DNA of 18,315 nt from an uncultured Bacteroidales bacterium (GTDB taxonomy: Bacteria > Bacteroidota > Bacteroidia > Bacteroidales > JAUNSR01), in NCBI GenBank assembly GCA_947074245.1, contig CAMTOW010000006.1:1-18315 (forward strand). The letters are read 5' to 3'. A program made the translations under genes and the position numbers. Numbering within the stretch: the stretch's first letter is position 1; every line of letters begins with the position of its first letter. The notes beneath the pieces were generated by a model. It did not search any database. It was not told the DNA's origin and worked only from the letters and a program-made list of their open reading frames with translations. This document shows positions 1-7,272 of the stretch, piece after piece.

Positions 1-270
1 GGGTGAAAATAAGAGAAGAGGGACTAAGTGAAAGAGTATTAAACAGCTGGGTCCTGAAATCCGGACAGCAGTCAATAAGAATAGATTCCTATCATCATGA
101 TCCGAAAAGATGAGCATTAGAGAGTCTAGCTGATGAAATGTGTGTTTAAAATTTCCTTCCACTTTCAACTCTGTCGTAACTTCGGGTTTAACAATCGGTG
201 AATCGTATGAAATACAAGCTGTAGTAAATAGTAGTGCAGTAAATGCAAACAAAAAAATGTTCTTCTTCAT
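1..270 (-). CDS. Lipoprotein, N-terminal part, cut by contig edge
   Basis: An ATG at 268-270 opens a minus-strand frame with no stop for 90 codons up to base 1, in AT-rich sequence where stops should be frequent. The protein begins MKKNIFLFAF, followed by a hydrophobic stretch ending in TTAC with the cysteine at residue 19. This is a type II signal peptide with a relaxed lipobox of the kind common in Bacteroidota, so the product should be a membrane-anchored lipoprotein exported through Sec and processed by Lsp. The mature part begins ISYDSPIVKPEVTT. The visible C-terminal end (residues 70-90) is again hydrophobic, which is unusual for a lipoprotein and could reflect a frame error near the low-quality contig edge. 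I recognise no domain, and function is unknown. A Bacteroidota-type promoter lies 46 bp upstream, divergent from the sulfatase gene. Confidence 0.7.
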   Translation of the reverse strand, partial: MKKNIFLFAFTALLFTTACISYDSPIVKPEVTTELKVEGNFKHTFHQLDSLMLIFSDHDDRNLFLLTAVRISGPSCLILFHLVPLLLFSP

Positions 271-315
271 AATATTAAAAAATTAACAATAAAATGTGAT
301 GTGTAATTATTGCAC

Positions 316-346
316 CAAATATATAGTTGTAATTTAAATTATTAAA
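316..346 (-). promoter_or_regulatory. Promoter for the lipoprotein gene
   Basis: Read on the minus strand, TATATTTG (316-323) matches the Bacteroidota -7 consensus TAnnTTTG. TTTA (343-346) sits 19 nt upstream of it, where the -33 TTTG element is expected. The -7 box ends 45 nt before the ATG at 270. The match is to a known consensus, but AT-rich DNA produces such matches by chance. Confidence 0.45.
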
Positions 347-508
347 CATTTATATATTAAAAAATAAACCCATTTGAATATTTTTCATATCATAATTTAT
401 ATTTATTAAAATAAACACATCCGGTTGGTTTGTTTACAGAATGGAACAAGAGCGATTTCATATTAAATTGTTTTAATCGTATCGCCATCGATTTTAAATT
501 CATTTTGT

Positions 509-516
509 TAAGTTTG
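509..516 (+). promoter_or_regulatory. -7 box for the sulfatase gene
   Basis: TAAGTTTG matches the Bacteroidota -7 consensus TAnnTTTG exactly and lies about 100 bp before the sulfatase ATG. No clear TTTG is present at the usual 19-nt spacing upstream, so the promoter may be weak or factor-dependent. Confidence 0.4.
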
Positions 517-617
517 CGAGTGAATGAATATTTTTCATCATAAGCTTATTATCATATCAGAAGATACATCCTTACCGGAAACACAAAAACCGGGAAACAC
601 ACTATTCTACTTTATCT

Positions 618-2144
618 ATGAAAAAAGGACTTCTCCCATTTCTGACGCCCATCCTATGCATACAAACGATGTCGGGGGCAGATGGAAAAACACCGCAAAA
701 ACCCAATGTGATCTTTATTTACGCAGATGATATCGGTTATGGCGACTTAGGCTGTTACGGCGCGAAAAATGTAGAAACGCCAAACGTAGACCGCCTAGCG
801 GCTGCGGGCGTGCAATTCAAAAACGCACATGCTACGGCAGCGACGAGCACGCCATCCAGATATTCGCTACTTACGGGTGAATACGCTTGGCGAGTACCCG
901 GAACCGACGTGGCGGCAGGCGACGCAGGAATGATCGTGCGCCCGGAGCAATATACACTTGCCGATATGTTCAAAAACGAAGGTTATCGGACGGCAGCAGT
1001 GGGTAAATGGCATTTGGGATTGGGCAGCGAAACGGGGAAACAAGACTGGAACGCACCGCTACCGATGGCTTTGGGAGATATCGGATTCGACTATTCTTAC
1101 ATCATGGCAGCCACCGCTGACAGAGTGCCTTGCGTCTTCATCGAGAACGGACGGGTCGCAAATTATGATCCGGAACATCCGATCTATGTGAGTTACAACA
1201 AGCCGTTTGCCGGAGAGCCGCTCGGACGATCGAACCCGGAAGCATTGTACAACCTCAAACACAGTCACGGACATGACGAAGCGGTCGTGAACGGAATCGG
1301 ACGTATCGGCTATATGAAAGGGGGAGGCCAAGCGCTTTGGAAAGACGAGAACATCGCGGACTCGATCACCAACCGAGCATTGCGTTTCATCGACGAATCG
1401 AAAGAGAATCCCTTCTTCCTGTTTCTGGCTACGAACGACATTCACGTGCCCCGCTTTCCGCACGAACGTTTTCGCGGGAAAAGCAGCATGGGACTGCGAG
1501 GTGACGCCATCGCCCAATTCGACTGGACGGTAGGACAGGTGTTGGACTATCTGGAGGCGAACGGACTGACAGAAAATACGCTGATCTTTCTCTCGAGCGA
1601 CAACGGACCGGTTGTCGATGACGGATATCAGGATCAGGCAGAGGAGTTGCTGAACGGACACAGCCCGACAGGCAACCTACGCGGAGGAAAATACAGCGCC
1701 TTTGAAGGAGGAACGCGCATTCCGGCCCTAATCTCCTGGCCCGGGCAGGTACCGCAGGGAAAAGTGTCGGAATCGTTGGTATCGCAAATCGACCTGTATC
1801 GCTCGCTGGGATCGCTGATCGGAGCGACCTTACCGAAAAACAGCGCGCCAGACAGTCGGGATTATGTAAACACCTGGCTGGGATTGTCGGATGAAAGTGT
1901 GCCCTTCGTCATCGAACAGGCATCGAACCATACGCTTTCGATCCGTACGCCGGAATGGAAATTCGTAGAACCGAAAGGGGGGCCAACCCTGGTGCCATGG
2001 GGACCGAAAATAGAAACCGGTTACAGCACGGAGCCGCAATTGTTTAAACTAAGCGGAAAAGGCGAAAACCAAAACGTGGTAAACAAATATCCGGAGAAAG
2101 CGCTTGAGTTGCAGACCAAGTTGCATCAGGTAAAACAACGATAA
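618..2144 (+). CDS. Secreted serine-type S1 sulfatase
   Basis: The 508-residue protein hydrolyses sulfate esters, probably on host or plant glycans in the periplasm. A Sec signal peptide (MKKGLLPFLTPILC then a polar region, cleavage near residue 20) starts it. The alkaline-phosphatase-superfamily sulfatase domain follows, with the metal-binding DD pair at 37-38 in IYADDIGYGDLG, the signature S77-T-P-S-R81 followed by YSLLTG, a GKWHLG motif, and SSDNGP near residue 330. The active-site nucleophile precursor is serine, not cysteine, so formylglycine would have to be made by an anaerobic radical-SAM maturase (anSME), as is usual in gut Bacteroidota. Length is normal. The gene stands alone on the plus strand, convergent with the sialic acid operon, with its own terminator. 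It could desulfate mucin glycans, but substrate and SulfAtlas subfamily cannot be set by eye. Confidence 0.93.
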   Translation: MKKGLLPFLTPILCIQTMSGADGKTPQKPNVIFIYADDIGYGDLGCYGAKNVETPNVDRLAAAGVQFKNAHATAATSTPSRYSLLTGEYAWRVPGTDVAAGDAGMIVRPEQYTLADMFKNEGYRTAAVGKWHLGLGSETGKQDWNAPLPMALGDIGFDYSYIMAATADRVPCVFIENGRVANYDPEHPIYVSYNKPFAGEPLGRSNPEALYNLKHSHGHDEAVVNGIGRIGYMKGGGQALWKDENIADSITNRALRFIDESKENPFFLFLATNDIHVPRFPHERFRGKSSMGLRGDAIAQFDWTVGQVLDYLEANGLTENTLIFLSSDNGPVVDDGYQDQAEELLNGHSPTGNLRGGKYSAFEGGTRIPALISWPGQVPQGKVSESLVSQIDLYRSLGSLIGATLPKNSAPDSRDYVNTWLGLSDESVPFVIEQASNHTLSIRTPEWKFVEPKGGPTLVPWGPKIETGYSTEPQLFKLSGKGENQNVVNKYPEKALELQTKLHQVKQR

Positions 2145-2167
2145 AACTTCGACCAGAAGATATCTCG

Positions 2168-2220
2168 AAAGCCCTTGTTTCGTACTTCTTAAAATGAAGT
2201 CGGAACGAGGGCTTTCTTAT
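2168..2220 (+). terminator. Terminator of the sulfatase gene
   Basis: The 5' arm at 2168-2188 and the 3' arm at 2196-2215 form a stem of about 20 bp with two G-U pairs and one bulge around the loop TTAAAAT. A pyrimidine-rich tail (CTTATT) follows. The hairpin begins 24 nt after the sulfatase stop codon, which fits an intrinsic terminator. Confidence 0.75.
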
Positions 2221-2244
2221 TGAAAAAAGTGAAACCGACACCTA

Positions 2245-2380
2245 GAAAATGAGGTTTCAAAAAGGTCAGGCAGCGGATGAAAAAAGTACAGGCAGTAAAT
2301 TTGAAAAGTATAGGCAGTAAATTCGGAAAACCCAGGCAGGAAAAAAAGTGGGTTTTCTCAGGCAGAAAACCGAAGAAAAT
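2245..2380. repeat. CAGGCAG repeat array, 22-nt period
   Basis: The heptamer (C/T)AGGCAG occurs at 2267, 2289, 2311, 2333 and 2359. The first four starts are exactly 22 nt apart, and the fourth interval is 26 nt. The rest of each unit is A-rich and partly conserved: units 2 and 3 share AGGCAGTAAATT, and units 1 and 2 end in AAAAGTA. The segment at 2245-2266 ends in CAAAAAGGT and may be a decayed first unit. Spacers are too short and too alike for a CRISPR array. The role is unknown. Confidence 0.75.
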
Positions 2381-2390
2381 CGGTTTAAAA

Positions 2391-2436
2391 AAAATTCCCC
2401 GAAAGTTAGATTTACGTCTAATTTTCGGGGAATTTT
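2391..2436 (-). terminator. Terminator of the sialic acid operon
   Basis: Arms at 2391-2410 and 2417-2436 pair over 20 positions with one non-Watson-Crick pair (G-U on the plus strand, C-A on the minus strand) and a 6-nt loop. On the minus strand the stem runs into a block of eight T residues (A run at 2387-2394 on the plus strand). On the plus strand it ends in GGGGAATTTT. It sits about 170 bp beyond the symporter stop and could also back up the sulfatase terminator. Confidence 0.75.
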
Positions 2437-2604
2437 CATCTCGCAGTACATCTTGTATCAAAAGACGAATATCCACAGATATTAAAAAAGCAAACCATTC
2501 GTAATCAATGCGTTTAAAAACATAATGAGGTTTATCAACGAGTTATCAACACTGCGTAAATCGGGATAATCCGATCGATATTCCGAAAAACAAGAGGACA
2601 CGAA

Positions 2605-5049
2605 TCATTCGGAGCGAGTGCGATATTTCCAGCAAAGACCGGTCAAATCGCGAGACTTCTCGCGGAACAGGAAACTAAGCAGATAGCCGATGGCGATGCT
2701 CAGAAAGATTCCGAGCAGCCCGTACATCATAAAATTGACACGGCTGAAGGATTGCATCCAAATAAGAAAGAAGGTACTGAATAGCAAACCGCCGAGCGCA
2801 GCATAGCCACGAATGCGCGGGAAAAAGATTCCGATGAGAAAGAGACCTCCGAGCCCACTGGTGAGCAACCCGATAAACATATTGAATTCGTCGAAAAACG
2901 ATTTCACGCTCAACGTGGACAGAATCAGGGCCAGAGTAGTACCCAATATGCTGATGACAATACCACTGATACGAGCCGCTAACAGGCGACGGGCATCGGA
3001 TAGAGCCGGATAAGCGAGGTTGACGAAATCGCAAGTAACGGCAGTCGATGCCGAATTGATGTTGCTCGAAAGGGTAGACATGGTAGCGGCAAAGATCGCC
3101 GCGATGAGAAGGCCAGCCACACCGACCGGCATCTCATTCACCATAAAGTATGGAAATATGCCTTCGGCATTGGGCATCGTCACAGGCAAATTATCGGGAT
3201 GGGTATCATAGTATGCATAGAGACCGCTTCCGATGAAGTAAAATATGAAAAGGACAGGAAGAGAGATCAGACCGTTGAGCCAAATACTCTTTGCCGCCGC
3301 TTTTTCGTCGGTCGTGGTGAGATAGCGTTGTACGATGGTTTGATCGGACGAGTAGGTGATGAGCGAGTTGGCGATGCCGGCACCGAAGAAGATAACCCAA
3401 AAGGTGGGTTGTGTGAAATCGAACGCAAAATCAAACATTCGGAATTTATGAGCATCCTGCGCAATGCGGATGGTCTCGCCGATGCCTCCGGTATTGATAA
3501 CGATATAAACAATGGAAAGAAGCGCTCCGCCAATCAAGATAAAGCCCTGAATCACGTCGCCCCAAATAACCGCTTCGACACCACCCATGGTCGCATAAAT
3601 GACGGTTACGACCGACATGAGCAGAATACAAAGAATGATATCCATGCCCGTGACCGTAGATAACGCCAATGAAGGCAAGTACAGCACGATAGCAATGCGG
3701 GTGATCATAAACAGAATGAAGAAGGAGCTAGCCAACAGGCGAACGGTACGGTTGAAGCGTTTTTCGAGATATTCGTAAGCACTCGTAAGATTGAGCGAAC
3801 GGAAGAACGGAAGATACCAACGGATGATAACCGGAGCAACGATCAGAATGGAGAAAGCCATCGGAAAGTAAAGCCAATCGGAGATATACGTCTTCGCCGG
3901 AATCGCCATGAACGTGATCGCGCTCAAAGTGGTAGCAAAGATACTGATACCGACCGCCCACCAAGGAAGTTTGCCGCCCCCTTTGAAAAAATCGTCGGAG
4001 GAGATCGTCTTGCGGCTAAACCAGAAGCCGACACCAATCATGAGCAGCATATACAGAATCAAGACCGTATAGTTGATCCAACCGAACGTGCCTTTGGAAC
4101 GGATCGTAAGGGACGCGAAACCTGAATCGCTCAGGAGGCAGACGCGACTGCCCTGACGGAAGATCAGATTGTTATCGCCGGGCGTATAAGGATAGTCGCC
4201 CCGAGTGGTCCAGGTACGGGTAACGGTATGGAATATATGATTTGCCGGATGAGCTCCAACGATCATGATATGATGGGTACCGATCGGGAACGCGGCACCG
4301 CACGCGACGGCACGCCGAATCTCTTTCGGGACCGGTTGAGTAGAGAGGGACTGATCGACCCAACTGCCGGTCTTGAAGGAATAGGCCAACGGGAAATCGG
4401 ATTCGGTGAAGAAATACCAAAGATCGTCGGTCCCGCTATTCTGCACCGTGGCAGAAACCGGGGTGAAAGCGTCGGGGAGCCCCGTTATCTCTTTACGTAC
4501 CCATTGAGAGTCGGGATCGTTGAGCGGAAGTACATACATCGAAGAGAGAGCCTCGGACGCGGATTGACCGAAAGCCACATAAAGTTGATCTTTGAATACC
4601 GTACAGACGGGAGAGATCAGCGCTATGGGAAGGGATGGCAGCGATTCGTACTGAAGACGGCCGTTTACGAACGAAAGACGATAGACGGAAGAGGAAAGTT
4701 CGGAACCATTGTCTCCTCCGATGAGAATGAGCGCATTGTTATCTTGCGCAATTCCGGAGAAGGCAAGCGGTTCGGGCAATGTCAAGGAGGATTTTTCCCA
4801 ACCGTCGGACTGAGAGTACAGATAAACGGTATTCAGGAAGGAAGAATCATCTTTGCAATACCCTCCTGCCAAAAGAACGCGATCGCCCAGATACCCTCCG
4901 AAAGAACCAACCGTATGGCGGTTCAGGAAACTGATCGGATCGGGGTGTCGTTCCCACTGAAAGCGCAACGACTCATCGGCACAAACCGAGGAGAACAGGG
5001 ATATGAAGAGTAAGATAACGAGAAATCGTAGTCGGGTAAGTGTGTTCAT
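2605..5049 (-). CDS. Kelch/mutarotase - sodium:solute symporter fusion (sialic acid)
   Basis: This 814-residue protein probably imports sialic acid with sodium. A signal peptide occupies residues 1-24 (cleavage near SVCA-DES). Residues about 28-316 form a secreted kelch-type beta-propeller with GG turns at 51-52, 62-63 and 111-112, resembling the cyclically permuted NanM/YjhT mutarotase family that speeds sialic acid anomer exchange. From residue 323 a sodium:solute symporter (SSS) domain follows, with about 13 membrane segments and the Na-site region TLSAITFMAIPAKTY at 374-388. The ATG at 5049 is chosen. A TTG 8 codons upstream lies inside a hairpin and gives a poor signal peptide. The gene is last in the operon, 60 bp after the epimerase. 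Substrate is inferred from the fusion partner and the neighbours. Confidence 0.87.
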   Translation of the reverse strand: MNTLTRLRFLVILLFISLFSSVCADESLRFQWERHPDPISFLNRHTVGSFGGYLGDRVLLAGGYCKDDSSFLNTVYLYSQSDGWEKSSLTLPEPLAFSGIAQDNNALILIGGDNGSELSSSVYRLSFVNGRLQYESLPSLPIALISPVCTVFKDQLYVAFGQSASEALSSMYVLPLNDPDSQWVRKEITGLPDAFTPVSATVQNSGTDDLWYFFTESDFPLAYSFKTGSWVDQSLSTQPVPKEIRRAVACGAAFPIGTHHIMIVGAHPANHIFHTVTRTWTTRGDYPYTPGDNNLIFRQGSRVCLLSDSGFASLTIRSKGTFGWINYTVLILYMLLMIGVGFWFSRKTISSDDFFKGGGKLPWWAVGISIFATTLSAITFMAIPAKTYISDWLYFPMAFSILIVAPVIIRWYLPFFRSLNLTSAYEYLEKRFNRTVRLLASSFFILFMITRIAIVLYLPSLALSTVTGMDIILCILLMSVVTVIYATMGGVEAVIWGDVIQGFILIGGALLSIVYIVINTGGIGETIRIAQDAHKFRMFDFAFDFTQPTFWVIFFGAGIANSLITYSSDQTIVQRYLTTTDEKAAAKSIWLNGLISLPVLFIFYFIGSGLYAYYDTHPDNLPVTMPNAEGIFPYFMVNEMPVGVAGLLIAAIFAATMSTLSSNINSASTAVTCDFVNLAYPALSDARRLLAARISGIVISILGTTLALILSTLSVKSFFDEFNMFIGLLTSGLGGLFLIGIFFPRIRGYAALGGLLFSTFFLIWMQSFSRVNFMMYGLLGIFLSIAIGYLLSFLFREKSRDLTGLCWKYRTRSE

Positions 5050-5060
5050 GGATTCAGATA

Positions 5061-5095
5061 AAAACGGGGTCAAAGAGGTTGCGCAATGACCCCGT
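5061..5095 (-). terminator. Terminator-like hairpin between epimerase and symporter genes
   Basis: ACGGGGTCA (5064-5072) and TGACCCCGT (5087-5095) form a perfect 9-bp stem with a 14-nt loop. In the minus-strand transcript the stem is followed directly by TTTTTATC. It lies after the epimerase stop and ends only 14 nt before the symporter ATG. It may attenuate transcription, act as a processing or stability element, or mask the ribosome-binding region. Confidence 0.55.
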
Positions 5096-5109
5096 AAAGG
5101 ATTGTTGTT

Positions 5110-6306
5110 TTATTCTGCCTTGAGTATTTCCTCAATGAGCATGTGGCTTTTGATCATCATACGGGGAATGTGGAAAGGACCTTTGAACAGATTGCCTTTT
5201 GCCGGCTGCGCCAAAGAGCCGTCCCGGTGAAAATAGCCGTACCATTCGCCATATTCGGCATCGGGGAAACGACTATAGGTCCATTCGCTAATCTGATTGT
5301 GCATTTCGAGATATTTCTTATCTCCGGTAGCCAGGTAGGCGTAGAGAGTAGCAATGATTGCCTCGGTCTGAGGCCACCAGAACTTCATATCCTGCGCATA
5401 ATCCTGACACGGAAGACTCAGACAGTCGCGGAAATTAATGATTCCGCCATGTTCTTTATCCCAGCCCCATTCCCAAGACCAGTCGAGAATGGTGAGTCCC
5501 ATGCGGGTCAGTTCGGGATCCCAGCCTCGATGTTTCGCTTCTTCGAGCACGAACCAAGCCGTTTCGATGCAATGTCCCGGATTAATAAGACGGCCTGCCA
5601 TCGAATTGATGAATTCGCCATTGGGACCGACCGTTTCGAGAAGCGCCTTAAACTCGGGGTGCATGAACTTGTTACGAAGTTCGGCCAAAGAGAAGTCGAT
5701 CTGCTCGGTCAGGATCGGATCATCGATGGCTTCGCGGATACGAGACGCCGTATTGATGAGAATCATGATGAGCGAATGACCTTCGGTCTTCAGATTGTCG
5801 GTATATTTTGCGGGCATATACCCGGGAGTAGTCATGAAATGACGAATGCGTTTGAAGAGTTCGAGCGCCTTAAGCGCATAGGAGCGATCGCCCGAAGCGA
5901 TGGCGTATTCGGCCATAGCAATGGCAGCGAACGTTTCGGAGAACACATAACGACGTTTGCGAAGAGGCAGCCCCTCGGCAGTGACTTCAAAGAACATACG
6001 ACCATCCGAATCGACACAATGCGTTTCGATGAAACGGATGGTGGAAGCAGAGGCTTCGAGCCATTCGGGATTGCGAGAAATATTGTTGTAGGCGAAAGCG
6101 CAGATGAATGCAAAACGACCCTGAAACCATACGGATTTGGTCGTATCGATCAGAGATCCGTCACGATCGACACAGGTATAGATTCCGCCATTGACCCGAT
6201 CGAGCCCATGTTTGAGCCAGAAAGGGAGGATGTCCTCAACGAGATCACCCTGATAGCGATCCTGCCAGGAACGGAGATACGAGTGGGGATTGTAAACTGC
6301 AGCCAT
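5110..6306 (-). CDS. nanE: N-acylglucosamine 2-epimerase (ManNAc to GlcNAc)
   Basis: This 398-residue cytoplasmic enzyme belongs to the AGE/renin-binding-protein family with an (alpha/alpha)6 barrel. It would interconvert N-acetylmannosamine and N-acetylglucosamine, as the mammalian-type epimerase NanE does in the Bacteroides fragilis sialic acid pathway. Visible family motifs are WFQGR at 60-64, GHCIETAW at 244-251 with the catalytic-type His245 and Glu248, WWPQTEA at 310-316, and FHIPR at 378-382 with a second conserved His379. Length is usual for the family (about 390-420). The start is 2 nt after the lyase stop, so the two are surely cotranscribed. It is unrelated in sequence to the phosphate-dependent NanE of enterobacteria. 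A cellobiose 2-epimerase is the main alternative, and context argues against it. Confidence 0.9.
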   Translation of the reverse strand: MAAVYNPHSYLRSWQDRYQGDLVEDILPFWLKHGLDRVNGGIYTCVDRDGSLIDTTKSVWFQGRFAFICAFAYNNISRNPEWLEASASTIRFIETHCVDSDGRMFFEVTAEGLPLRKRRYVFSETFAAIAMAEYAIASGDRSYALKALELFKRIRHFMTTPGYMPAKYTDNLKTEGHSLIMILINTASRIREAIDDPILTEQIDFSLAELRNKFMHPEFKALLETVGPNGEFINSMAGRLINPGHCIETAWFVLEEAKHRGWDPELTRMGLTILDWSWEWGWDKEHGGIINFRDCLSLPCQDYAQDMKFWWPQTEAIIATLYAYLATGDKKYLEMHNQISEWTYSRFPDAEYGEWYGYFHRDGSLAQPAKGNLFKGPFHIPRMMIKSHMLIEEILKAE

Positions 6307-6308
6307 AC

Positions 6309-7226
6309 TTAGAATTTATTACAACGTTCGAAGAATCCGATCTCTACCAATTCTTTTTTCATCTGAGCCTCTTCGGCATCGGTCATATTCTGGAACGGCG
6401 TACGGTTCTTACCCAAATCAAGGCCAATCAATTTCATGATGCGTTTTCCGCCCACGATATTACCCCGGAAATGACAAATGACGTTGATAACGGCCTGAGA
6501 GAAGTTCTGATGTTCGCGAGCCGCTTCGATATCGCCTCTTTCCCAGGCTTCGATGATGGCATTGAGTTCGCGGCCATTGTAGTTGGTCGTTCCGCCGATA
6601 CCGCCCTGCGCGCCACCCATCGCCAAACAAGGAAGGATGGTTTCGTCTTGCCCATGAAGCATATCGAATTTGCCATTCTTATAAAGACGGCACTGGTTGT
6701 ACTCATACATATTCTCGAACGTGTACTTGATTCCGGCAAAATTTGGAATGCGTCCGTCGACCGCTTCGAGGAAACTCAACATCGGCAAGAAAACGCCGTT
6801 GAACGCAGGAATGTGGTAGAAATAGAACGGAAGAGCGGGTGCGCCCGCCGCAATCTCCTCGCAATACGCTACAAGTTCTTCGATCCGGTTGACTTTCGGG
6901 AACGGCGGCGCCATGGCACCGATTCCCCAAGCACCGATTTTCTGCGCATGCTCCGCCAAACGACGACTGCTTTTAACGCATGTACTGCCCACATGAACGA
7001 TCACTTTGAAGCCGACAGGAGATTTAGCGACCCACTCTTCGGCCAAACGCATCCGTTCTTCTTCGGTAAGCATGTATCCTTCGCCCGAAGATCCGTTGAT
7101 GAAAACACCTTTAAGACCGTTTTTGTACAACATCGCAGCATAATCTGCGATCGGTTCGAGATTGATTTCGCCATTTTCGTAAAAAGGCGTGAAGGGAGCA
7201 TCAATCAACCCTTTAATTTTTTCCAT
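6309..7226 (-). CDS. nanA: N-acetylneuraminate lyase
   Basis: The 305-residue enzyme is a class I (Schiff-base) aldolase of the DHDPS/NAL family that splits N-acetylneuraminate to pyruvate and ManNAc in the cytoplasm. The carboxylate-binding loop GSSGEGY is at 45-51, the catalytic tyrosine is Tyr137 in FYFYHIPAFNG, and the Schiff-base lysine is Lys167 in GIKYT. The sequence GGTTN near residue 210 is also typical of sialic acid lyases. Dihydrodipicolinate synthase is less likely given these motifs and the adjacent epimerase. The equivalent B. fragilis gene is called nanL. The gene lies 46 bp downstream of the creatininase-family gene and 2 nt upstream of the epimerase. Confidence 0.93.
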   Translation of the reverse strand: MEKIKGLIDAPFTPFYENGEINLEPIADYAAMLYKNGLKGVFINGSSGEGYMLTEEERMRLAEEWVAKSPVGFKVIVHVGSTCVKSSRRLAEHAQKIGAWGIGAMAPPFPKVNRIEELVAYCEEIAAGAPALPFYFYHIPAFNGVFLPMLSFLEAVDGRIPNFAGIKYTFENMYEYNQCRLYKNGKFDMLHGQDETILPCLAMGGAQGGIGGTTNYNGRELNAIIEAWERGDIEAAREHQNFSQAVINVICHFRGNIVGGKRIMKLIGLDLGKNRTPFQNMTDAEEAQMKKELVEIGFFERCNKF

Positions 7227-7272
7227 ATAGATGTGTTATTGATTTGACGTAATTAGGGCATGTGAGCGAAGA

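Larger units (their letters stand above)
271..617. other. AT-rich divergent intergenic region
   Basis: This gap separates the leftward lipoprotein gene from the rightward sulfatase gene. It is strongly AT-rich from about 270 to 420. It holds a candidate promoter for each gene (316-346 on the minus strand, 509-516 on the plus strand). I see no RNA gene or credible small CDS. A short open frame beginning at 524 overlaps the sulfatase start out of frame and has no recognisable features. Confidence 0.6.
2145..2604. other. Convergent intergenic region with repeats and hairpins
   Basis: This 460-bp gap lies between the convergent sulfatase and symporter genes. It contains, in order, the sulfatase terminator, a 22-nt-period repeat array, three overlapping short hairpins, a 20-bp perfect-looking hairpin that can end transcription from either side, and a stretch (2469-2551) with DnaA-box-like 9-mers. 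Open frames across it are low-complexity Lys-rich peptides and are not believed to be genes. Confidence 0.7.

Noticed and set aside
2245..2380. CRISPR array
   Set aside because: The conserved part is only 7 nt, the spacing 22 nt, spacers resemble each other, and no cas genes are present.
2277..2504. Small Lys-rich protein across the repeat array
   Set aside because: It is a read-through of A-rich repeats and the terminator stem, with no start context or family match.
4228..5013. A 261-codon plus-strand open frame antisense to the kelch domain
   Set aside because: The protein is Arg/Gly/Glu-rich without motifs and lies opposite a well-supported gene.
2605..5049. Lipoprotein signal in the symporter fusion (SSVC near residue 23)
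   Set aside because: Valine directly before the cysteine does not fit a lipobox, and a cleavage after CA is better supported.
5050..5073. TTG start for the symporter fusion
   Set aside because: It adds eight polar residues before the signal peptide and its codon lies at the edge of a hairpin. The ATG at 5049 begins a standard signal peptide.
5143..6312. A 389-codon plus-strand open frame antisense to the epimerase gene
   Set aside because: It mirrors the epimerase almost end to end, has no recognisable domain and no promoter. Long antisense frames arise from the codon use of the real gene.
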